This document shows positions 58,538 through 64,000 of a DNA stretch of 64,000 nucleotides, piece after piece. Under the pieces are notes generated by a model that made no database searches, had not been told where the DNA came from, and was given only the letters and a program-made list of their open reading frames with translations. The first letter of the stretch is position 1, and each line of letters opens with the position of its first letter. A program made the position numbers and the translations under genes. This stretch comes from Syntrophaceae bacterium (GTDB taxonomy: Bacteria > Desulfobacterota > BSN033 > UBA1163): positions 62,001 to 126,000 of the forward strand of contig JACAEX010000043.1 of the NCBI GenBank assembly GCA_013388635.1. The letters are read 5' to 3'.

Positions 58538-59203
58538 TTAGCACTTCCTGAACACCCCGATCACTTTTCCGAGGATTTGAACTTCTCTCGACCCCTCCTC
58601 GATCTGAATCGTCTCCCAGCGTTCGTTCTCTGGCTTCAATTCGATCTTCCCCCCCTTTTTGTAAAATCGCTTCACCGTTGCCTCCTCCCCCACCAGGGTG
58701 ACCACCACATCCCCATTCTCCGCCGAAGATTGGGAACGGACCAGCACATAGTCACCGGGAAGGATAAAGGGGGACATGCTCTCTCCCTTTACCTTTAGAA
58801 GGAAAACCTCCTTTCCTTTCACCCATTCGATAGGAAGCGGAATCGTCCCTTCCACATGCTCTACCGCTAATGTGGGTTTTCCTGCCTCCACCCTGCCCAC
58901 GACAGGAATCTCACGAACCCATGGCCTCCCTTCTCTCCTCAGATGTTCCTCATCCAGTCCAGCCCGCCGGTACGGGCCATGCGATTCAACCTCTTGAAAG
59001 ACAAGAATCTCGAGGCCTCGGGACATCGAACCTCTCCGTTTCAAATACCCTTTTTTCTCCAGTGCCCTGAGGTGATCGAAGGCTGCCCTGGGATAGATAT
59101 GGAAATGCTCGCCGACCTCCCTCACCGAAGGAGGATAACCTCTCTCTTTAATAAACCCTTTGATGTAATCAAAAATCTCTCTCTGCCGAGACGTCAGTTC
59201 CAT
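58538..59203 (-). CDS. lexA: LexA-family SOS repressor
   Basis: A 221-residue protein. The N-terminal winged helix (2-62) is LexA-like: TSRQREIFDYIKGFIKERGYPPSVREVGEHF, then AAFDHLRALEKKGYLKR. The C-terminal S24 protease domain has the Ala107-Gly108 cleavage bond in GRVEAGKP, catalytic Ser142 in KGESM and Lys178 in ATVKRFY. All self-cleavage residues are intact. It heads a minus-strand cassette with a RecA-like protein, a small protein and polB, so it probably represses them and itself. It may be a cassette-specific second LexA or the cell's only one. Confidence 0.92.
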   Translation of the reverse strand: MELTSRQREIFDYIKGFIKERGYPPSVREVGEHFHIYPRAAFDHLRALEKKGYLKRRGSMSRGLEILVFQEVESHGPYRRAGLDEEHLRREGRPWVREIPVVGRVEAGKPTLAVEHVEGTIPLPIEWVKGKEVFLLKVKGESMSPFILPGDYVLVRSQSSAENGDVVVTLVGEEATVKRFYKKGGKIELKPENERWETIQIEEGSREVQILGKVIGVFRKC

Positions 59204-59274
59204 AACCCTCCCATTGATAACTTTCGATTTGCGAATTGGATGAATTCCTCAAGCTCGATATGACCGATTAAATC

Positions 59275-59385
59275 AGAAATACGAAATTCTAAATTCGAAA
59301 CAAGCACGAATCTTCAAAATACAAAATGACCAAAACATATGAGAGGTTTTGAGTGTTGAAAATTTGAATTTGTTTCGAATTTTTC
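59275..59385. repeat. AT-rich palindromic element in the lexA leader
   Basis: Left arm AATTCGAAACAAGCACGAATCTTCAA and the complement of the right arm (TTGAAAATTTGAATTTGTTTCGAATT) align well. TTCGAAACAAATTC is exactly shared with the element at 24.0 kb. It lies between the lexA promoter and the lexA start, so the mRNA carries it. Confidence 0.65.
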
Positions 59386-59391
59386 GGTTAA

Positions 59392-59420
59392 AGTATACTA
59401 TACATTTGTTTAGTTGTCAA
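59392..59420 (-). promoter_or_regulatory. lexA cassette promoter with palindrome over the -10
   Basis: On the minus strand TTGACA (59415-59420), exactly 17 nt, TATACT (59392-59397). The palindrome GTATA-g-TATAC (59393-59403) covers the -10. A repressor bound there would block transcription, the classic LexA autoregulation layout. The motif is not one of the LexA boxes I know (CTGT-N8-ACAG, GAAC-N4-GTTC). The remaining 170 nt up to cysE show no gene. Confidence 0.6.
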
Positions 59421-59588
59421 GAGAATTCTGGAATCGGTCAGATCTTTTCCTCCATTTCAACTTCAGCGATTTGAATTTTTAGGGCCGCCAGAAATCTTCT
59501 AACCAGACGAAAAATTTATTGATCCGACACTGTATTTTGTTTAATCCTTGAGTTAAGATGGTTTATTTGTTAAAAGTAAGATTTAGCG

Positions 59589-60251
59589 ATGTGGAAACGC
59601 CTGAAGGAAGATATCCAAACCATTAAAGAGAGGGACCCCGCTGCAAAAAACTATCTGGAGATCTTTCTCTGTTACCCGGGTCTCCATGCGATTTGGCTGC
59701 ATCGCATCGCCCATCTCCTCTACCAACGGCGATGGTATACAACGGCCCGTTTGATCTCCCATTTCAACCGGTGGCTCACGGGAATCGAGATTCATCCCGG
59801 GGCCAAAATCGGGAGGCGGCTCTTCATCGACCATGGAATGGGGGTCGTGATCGGAGAGACATCGGAGATCGGCGATGACTGCCTCATCTATAAAGGTGTG
59901 GTGCTGGGAGGGACAACCCTCGAAAAAAAGAAACGCCATCCCACCTTAGGAAACCGTGTCATCGTAGGTTCCAATTCTACTGTATTGGGTGCGATCACGA
60001 TCGGTGACGGAGTGAGGATCGGCTCCGGCTCGGTAGTGATCAGATCGGTTCCGGCCGGAGCAACGGTCGTTGGCGTTCCAGGCCGGGTTGTGGAGTCCTG
60101 GACACCGGAAAAAGAAGAGCTCGATTTCGAACATGGAAATCTCCCTGATCCTCTGTCCGATATTATGAAGATGCTCCTTCAACTCCATAACAAATTGGAG
60201 GAAAGGGTCAAACGATTGGAGGATCAGGCCGAGAGAAACCGTTCTCGTTGA
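59589..60251 (+). CDS. cysE: Serine O-acetyltransferase
   Basis: A 220-residue protein with the SAT N-terminal helical region and the left-handed beta-helix hexapeptide domain: [68 protein letters not shown] and GVPGRVV. His of IDHGMG is catalytic. It makes O-acetylserine for cysteine synthesis. It is divergent from the lexA cassette and 10 nt upstream of the Fe-S scaffold gene. The C-terminus carries an extra coiled segment ([18 protein letters not shown]). Confidence 0.95.
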   Translation: MWKRLKEDIQTIKERDPAAKNYLEIFLCYPGLHAIWLHRIAHLLYQRRWYTTARLISHFNRWLTGIEIHPGAKIGRRLFIDHGMGVVIGETSEIGDDCLIYKGVVLGGTTLEKKKRHPTLGNRVIVGSNSTVLGAITIGDGVRIGSGSVVIRSVPAGATVVGVPGRVVESWTPEKEELDFEHGNLPDPLSDIMKMLLQLHNKLEERVKRLEDQAERNRSR

Positions 60252-60261
60252 GGAGCGAAAG

Positions 60262-60684
60262 ATGGCAAAGTACCCAAAATTTCTGATGGAACATTTTCAA
60301 AATCCACGAAACGTAGGGGAGATCTCCGATGCGGATGGAGTGGGTACAGTAGGTAATGCCTCCTGCGGTGACATCATGCAATTGTTTATCAAGGTCAGTG
60401 ACGGCAGGATCATCGAAGCGAAGTTCAAGACCTTTGGCTGCGGGGCAGCCATTGCAACCAGTTCTATCCTGACAGAGCGGGTCAAAGGAGCCACCCTTGA
60501 CGAAGCCTTGAAGATATCGGAGGCGACCTCACAGGAAGTCCTCTCCCACTTGCCCAAAGAGAAAATTCCTTGCTTCACCTTGGCCATAGATGCCTTGAAA
60601 CTGGCAATCGAAGAGTTCCGCTGCAAAGAGGCGGGCATTCATGAAAAAGGTGGCTTTGCCCCTGAAGAAATGAAGAAAGGATGA
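60262..60684 (+). CDS. Fe-S cluster assembly scaffold (IscU/NifU N-terminal type)
   Basis: A 140-residue scaffold with the three cluster Cys in GNASCGDIMQLFIKV, FKTFGCGAAIATSS and IPCFTLAIDALKLAIEEF, and the Asp after the first Cys region (SCGD). It assembles Fe-S clusters from sulfur given by a cysteine desulfurase. The usual neighbour nifS/iscS is missing here although cysE, a common partner, is present. It overlaps the QueG-like gene by 4 nt (ATGA). Confidence 0.93.
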   Translation: MAKYPKFLMEHFQNPRNVGEISDADGVGTVGNASCGDIMQLFIKVSDGRIIEAKFKTFGCGAAIATSSILTERVKGATLDEALKISEATSQEVLSHLPKEKIPCFTLAIDALKLAIEEFRCKEAGIHEKGGFAPEEMKKG

Positions 60685-61604
60685 GAGAAAACTCCGTGAC
60701 CAGGGTGGAAAAAATCGTCTTTCTCAAGAACCCCAACAGCGTTCTGGAACAACTCATTAGGAATTTTATCAAAGAGAATGAGGCGAATCGGAGAACGCCA
60801 CTAGACCATGGGGTTTACTGGGAAGAGCCCCTGGTGGGCTTTGCCTCAGGGACAGATCCTCTCTTCTTCGAATACAAGAGCCTCATTGGCTCCTTCCACC
60901 TCACCCCGAGAGAGATCATCGCAGCCGCTCTGAGAGAGAAGGGGAGAGATCTCCCCCTCTCCGAGATTGAACAGATCAGTGTGATCTCATGGATCCTGCC
61001 CGCACCCGAAGATACCCGCAGAAGCAACCGCAAAGAGGATAAGTTTCCATCTAAGCTCTGGGCCTACACCAGAGACTTCGGGGAGGCCTGCAATAATGCC
61101 CTGAGAAGGCATGTCGTCAGTTTTTTGCACGATTTAGGGCATGTGGCCGTGGCACCCGTTCTCCTGCCTTCCTTTAAACACTTGCGGGACGAAAAGGTGG
61201 GCTGGGCCTCTCCATGGTCGGAGCGCCACGTCGCCTACGCCTGCGGCCTTGGAACCTTCAGCCTCAACGATGGTTTCATCACCCCTAAAGGAATGGCGGT
61301 ACGAATCGGGAGTGTGGTCACCCTGCTCAGGTTGACACCCAGTGAAAAAAGATACCGTCATCCCAAAGAGAACTGTCTTCGGTTTCGTAACGAAAAATGC
61401 GGCAAATGCATTCTTAGGTGTCCTGCCGGTGCGATCACGGAGCAAGGACACGATAAGGATAGGTGCAGGGATTATATCAATTCCGAACCCCTCCAGGCGA
61501 GGCGTTCCGAATACGGTCTCCAGAATCCGCCGCCTGCCTGTGGCCTTTGTCAGACCGGTGTCCCCTGCGAATTCGAGATCCCAAGAGCCGACCTGATCGC
61601 CTAA
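60681..61604 (+). CDS. Epoxyqueuosine reductase-like 4Fe-4S protein (COG1600-related)
   Basis: A 307-residue protein. The C-terminal Fe-S region contains KCGKCILRCPAGAITEQGHDKDRC and, further on, ACGLCQTGVPCE, a two-cluster layout like QueG. The middle has FLHDLGHVAVAPVLLPS and RHVAYACGLGTFSLNDGFITPKG, which resembles the cobalamin-contact region of the family. True QueG has a different spacing of the last Cys, so I treat it as a relative of unknown substrate, perhaps a reductive cobalamin protein. Coupled to the scaffold gene. Confidence 0.8.
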   Translation: MRENSVTRVEKIVFLKNPNSVLEQLIRNFIKENEANRRTPLDHGVYWEEPLVGFASGTDPLFFEYKSLIGSFHLTPREIIAAALREKGRDLPLSEIEQISVISWILPAPEDTRRSNRKEDKFPSKLWAYTRDFGEACNNALRRHVVSFLHDLGHVAVAPVLLPSFKHLRDEKVGWASPWSERHVAYACGLGTFSLNDGFITPKGMAVRIGSVVTLLRLTPSEKRYRHPKENCLRFRNEKCGKCILRCPAGAITEQGHDKDRCRDYINSEPLQARRSEYGLQNPPPACGLCQTGVPCEFEIPRADLIA

Positions 61605-61691
61605 ACCCTCCTCGAAGCCTCCCCTCCGACTTCTAAAAAATAATTCTTGACGGCATTGCTAAAGTCATGTTAAAAAGATTAAAAAAACTTA

Positions 61692-61727
61692 GGGGGGAAC
61701 AGACGTTTCGTCTGCTTCCCCTTTTTT
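61692..61727 (+). terminator. Terminator or attenuator hairpin in front of the cytochrome/molybdoenzyme operon
   Basis: GGGGAACAGACG (61694-61705), loop TTT, CGTCTG-c-TTCCCC (61709-61721), then six T. It ends 27 nt before the cytochrome ATG, too close for a promoter in between. It either ends the cysE operon or acts as an attenuator in the leader of the cytochrome operon. A TTGACG at 61647 could be a promoter upstream but its -10 is poor. Confidence 0.75.
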
Positions 61728-61754
61728 ATTCTCGAACGAGGAGGAAATGGAATC

Positions 61755-62066
61755 ATGAAGAAGTTTCTCCTTTTACTATCTCTGCTTGGGGTTTTCTTCT
61801 TTTCGAACATTGGACTGGGAAGAATCGGGGGTGGAGATATTCCCTTCGCCCCTAAGAAGGCAAAGGGGGTGGTCTTCAGCCACGACTTCCATGTGACGGA
61901 TTTAGGCTTGACCTGCCAGAGGTGCCATCCGACCCTTTATGTCACAAGGGCAAAGGACAAACCCGTGACGATGGCCGAGATGAATCAGGGAAAGTCGTGC
62001 GGCGCCTGCCATAACGGAAAAGACGCCTTTACGTCAAAAGGGAACTGTTTCAAATGTCATCAATAA
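61755..62066 (+). CDS. Triheme c7/c3-type cytochrome
   Basis: A 103-residue protein with a signal peptide (LLLLSLLGVFFFSNIGLG) and three CxxCH heme sites, CQRCH, CGACH and CFKCH, with a further His pattern FSHDFHV, matching the c(7)-type triheme domain. It lies in the periplasm and should carry electrons to or from the molybdopterin enzyme encoded two genes later. AGGAGG ribosome site. The hairpin just upstream may control it. Confidence 0.93.
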   Translation: MKKFLLLLSLLGVFFFSNIGLGRIGGGDIPFAPKKAKGVVFSHDFHVTDLGLTCQRCHPTLYVTRAKDKPVTMAEMNQGKSCGACHNGKDAFTSKGNCFKCHQ

Positions 62067-62080
62067 TCACGGAGGCTCCT

Positions 62081-62923
62081 ATGTACGAAGGAAGAGATGA
62101 ACTTGCGGTCATTCAAGAAGATATCAAGAGGGCCTTGACCAAACCACAGAGAAAGTGGGCCATGCTTATCGATCTGAGGCGATGCGTCCTCTGCCACGCC
62201 TGCACAGCCGGCTGTGTGGCAGAACAGAAGAGCCCACCGGGGATCATCTACCGACCTGTCTATGAGGAAGAGATGGGGGCTTATCCTTCTGTCAAAAGGC
62301 GTTTTACCCCCAGGCCGTGCCTTCAATGTGACAACCCTCCCTGTGTTCAGGCCTGCCCGAATAAAGGGGAGGGAAAGGCCACCTGGAAGAGCACAAAAGG
62401 CATCAGCGCGGGCATTGTGATGATCAACTATATGGAGTGCATTGGGTGTGGCCGATGTGTCATTGCCTGTCCGTATAAGGCAAGAAATTTGGATTCGGGT
62501 GCCTTCTACACCGAGGGGACCCCGAAAATCGAACCGTATGAAACCTCTCCGACCTGGGAATATTCGAGAAAGTGGCCACGTCAGAAAAACCATATTCCTA
62601 TTGGGAACGCAAGAAAGTGCCACTTCTGCTATCACCGACTGAAGAACGGAATGGTCCCCATGTGCGTGAGCACCTGCATCGCGAGGGCCAATTATTTTGG
62701 AGATCCCGAGGATAAGGAAAGCCTCATCTATAAAGTGATGAAGGCCAATAAGATTTCGGTCCTCAGGTCGGTAAAGGGAGATGGGGAAACCAGGCTTACC
62801 TTCGCTCAACTGAAGGATCTGACTTCTGAAGAAATAGCCAAAAAGACCGGTTATCCTGGGAAAATACCTGTCTTTGCCGAATCTTCTCCTACCAAACCGA
62901 GAGTCTATTACATACTCCCATAA
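62081..62923 (+). CDS. Four-cluster ferredoxin subunit of a molybdopterin oxidoreductase (PsrB/TtrB/DmsB type)
   Basis: A 280-residue protein starting at ATG 62081 (GGAGG before it; the track ORF starts earlier inside the cytochrome gene). Its Cys clusters are CVLCHACTAGC, CLQCDNPPCVQACP, CIGCGRCVIACP and CHFCYHRLKNGMVPMC...C, the layout of four 4Fe-4S clusters in this family. It passes electrons between the heme subunit or membrane anchor and the Mo subunit. No membrane-anchor gene is seen before the window ends. Confidence 0.93.
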   Translation: MYEGRDELAVIQEDIKRALTKPQRKWAMLIDLRRCVLCHACTAGCVAEQKSPPGIIYRPVYEEEMGAYPSVKRRFTPRPCLQCDNPPCVQACPNKGEGKATWKSTKGISAGIVMINYMECIGCGRCVIACPYKARNLDSGAFYTEGTPKIEPYETSPTWEYSRKWPRQKNHIPIGNARKCHFCYHRLKNGMVPMCVSTCIARANYFGDPEDKESLIYKVMKANKISVLRSVKGDGETRLTFAQLKDLTSEEIAKKTGYPGKIPVFAESSPTKPRVYYILP

Positions 62924-62934
62924 GGAGGATAAAA

Positions 62935-64000
62935 ATGGGAAACTCAAATAATGGAAGCGGAATCTCAAGAAGGAATTTCATGAAATGTTCCGCTATCTTG
63001 GGGGGATCTTTTCTTGCATCCCAAATGGAGTGGGCGTCCGATCTAATGAAAAGGGCCGAAGCAGGTCTTCTGACTCCGGAGGAAGATTACGAACTGATCA
63101 AGGCGGAAAATACTCTCTATACGGTATGCCTCCAGTGCAATACAGGGTGTGGGATCAAAGTGAAGCTTTTCAGAAAGAATGGTTCTGCCCTTGCTCTAAA
63201 GATCGACGGGAATCCTTATGATCCCTGGGTAGCCGTTCCTCACCTCCCGTATAAAACCTCGCCTTTTGACGTCAATACGATAGATACAGCCATCTGCCCC
63301 AAAGGTCAAGCTGGCCTCCAAACAGTCTACGATCCCTATCGCATTACGAAGGTCCTAAAGAGAGCGGGCAAGAGGGGTGAGGGGAAATGGATGACCATCC
63401 CTTTTGATCAGGCCATCGATGAGATCGTAAATGGCGGCCTCCTGTTCAAACACGTCCAAGGGGAAGAGAATCGTTACGTGGAAGGGCTTGAGGACATCTG
63501 CGTGCTGAGAGATCCGAAGATCCTGAAAGCTCTCGCCGATGACCTCGCTCCCATCCGAAGGGCCAAGACACCTGAAGAAAGAAAGAGGGCAGTTGAAGAA
63601 TATCAGAAAAAGCATGCGGCTAACCTCCATTACCTGATCGACCCGGACCATCCCGATTTCGGACCAAAGAATAATCAATTGGTCTACGGCTGGGGAAGAA
63701 AGAAGGGTGGGAGAAGCGATTTCTCGAGCCGTTTCTTTGGCGACGCCCTCGGCACCACAAACCGCCATGGGCATACGACCGTCTGTCAGGGATCGCTCTA
63801 TTTCTCCGGAAAGGCGATGAGCGAGCAATATGACGAAGGCTCCTGGAAAGGGGGGGCAAAGTTCTACTGGCAGACAGAGATCGAAGGAGCCGAATTCATC
63901 CTTTTCGTCGGTGCGAATCTTTTTGACGCCAACTACGGCCCTCCGAACAGGGCGGCCAGGCTCATCCCTAACATCACTTCAGGGAAAACGAAGATTGCCG
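62935..64000 (+). CDS. Tat-exported molybdopterin oxidoreductase catalytic subunit, N-terminal part
   Basis: This gene runs off the right edge and is absent from the track. ATG 62935 behind TAAGGAGGATAAA opens 355 codons. It has a twin-arginine signal (ISRRNFMKCSAILGGSFLA), the N-terminal 4Fe-4S motif VCLQCNTGCGIKV with ICPKGQAGL, then HTTVCQGSLYFSGKAMSEQY, where the Cys may ligate Mo. The pattern fits the PhsA/PsrA/TtrA (sulfur oxyanion, possibly tetrathionate) group rather than nitrate reductase. The substrate is inferred weakly. Operon with the cytochrome and Fe-S subunit. Confidence 0.9.
   Translation, partial: MGNSNNGSGISRRNFMKCSAILGGSFLASQMEWASDLMKRAEAGLLTPEEDYELIKAENTLYTVCLQCNTGCGIKVKLFRKNGSALALKIDGNPYDPWVAVPHLPYKTSPFDVNTIDTAICPKGQAGLQTVYDPYRITKVLKRAGKRGEGKWMTIPFDQAIDEIVNGGLLFKHVQGEENRYVEGLEDICVLRDPKILKALADDLAPIRRAKTPEERKRAVEEYQKKHAANLHYLIDPDHPDFGPKNNQLVYGWGRKKGGRSDFSSRFFGDALGTTNRHGHTTVCQGSLYFSGKAMSEQYDEGSWKGGAKFYWQTEIEGAEFILFVGANLFDANYGPPNRAARLIPNITSGKTKIA

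Noticed and set aside
59589-60684. nifS/iscS between cysE and the scaffold gene
   Set aside because: The two genes are only 10 nt apart; no desulfurase frame exists in the window.
61647-61660. Sigma-54 promoter before the cytochrome operon
   Set aside because: GG and GC elements are only 4 nt apart; sigma-54 needs about 10.

Overview
The window looks like a chromosomal segment of a free-living anaerobic bacterium, most likely a deltaproteobacterium in the broad sense (Desulfobacterota). This is an inference from gene content: TctABC, TRAP-TAXI and peptide/sugar ABC uptake systems, an acyl-CoA dehydrogenase/ETF operon, a B12-dependent ribonucleotide reductase, a desulforedoxin-like protein, a triheme cytochrome with a molybdopterin oxidoreductase, and AT-rich palindromic intergenic repeats. 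No rRNA, tRNA, CRISPR array, IS transposase or prophage gene was recognised. Genes are densely packed and all function calls come from reading motifs, not from searches.

Layout. 1-11.8 kb (minus strand): an IclR-headed operon with a fumarylacetoacetase-family enzyme, TctCBA and the start of a zinc alcohol dehydrogenase (cut by the window edge); then a complete peptide-type ABC transporter led by an amidohydrolase. 12.0-13.6 kb (plus): a BstYI-like type II restriction-modification island (predicted RGATCY) with a leaderless-looking promoter under a 10-bp inverted repeat. 13.6-25.1 kb: a sugar-acid locus, with a LarA-like protein, a UgpABCE/Mal-type ABC transporter, a Gfo/Idh/MocA oxidoreductase and an IlvD/Edd dehydratase on minus, divergent from split altronate dehydratase-like UxaA genes and a DapA/KDG-aldolase family gene on plus. 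25.1-29.4 kb: panB, a B12-binding radical SAM enzyme, a histidine phosphatase, arsC and queF. 29.5-33.1 kb: acyl-CoA dehydrogenase, EtfB and an unusual EtfA fused to an XRE helix-turn-helix and a cupin. 33.2-41.6 kb: a lipoprotein, a second radical SAM protein, a UlaG-type hydrolase, an HD-GYP-like protein, a membrane adenylate cyclase, inositol-phosphate synthase and a COG4324 peptidase. 41.6-48.1 kb: a TAXI-TRAP transporter with its DUF1850 partner, a flavoprotein, a small desulforedoxin-like protein and a DUF3108 protein. 48.2-51.6 kb: class II ribonucleotide reductase interrupted by a 366-residue intein. 51.8-54.9 kb: an Asp/Glu-type symporter behind a 15-codon leader ORF, an Asp/Glu racemase and an MBL hydrolase. 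54.9-59.4 kb (minus): lexA, a RecA-like protein with a degenerate Walker A, a small helical protein and an exonuclease-degenerate family B polymerase. 59.6-64 kb (plus): cysE, an IscU/NifU scaffold, a QueG-like Fe-S protein, then a triheme cytochrome, a four-cluster ferredoxin subunit and a Tat-exported molybdopterin oxidoreductase that runs off the window.

The most interesting system is the lexA/RecA-like/small protein/PolB cassette. It has the logic of the ImuA-ImuB-DnaE2 mutagenesis cassette but with a family B polymerase whose three proofreading motifs appear lost. Its lexA has a consensus promoter whose -10 lies in a short palindrome, and its coding regions have absorbed at least three kinds of palindromic repeat in frame. 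Second is the EtfA-XRE-cupin fusion, which would join an electron-transfer flavoprotein to a DNA-binding, ligand-sensing module.
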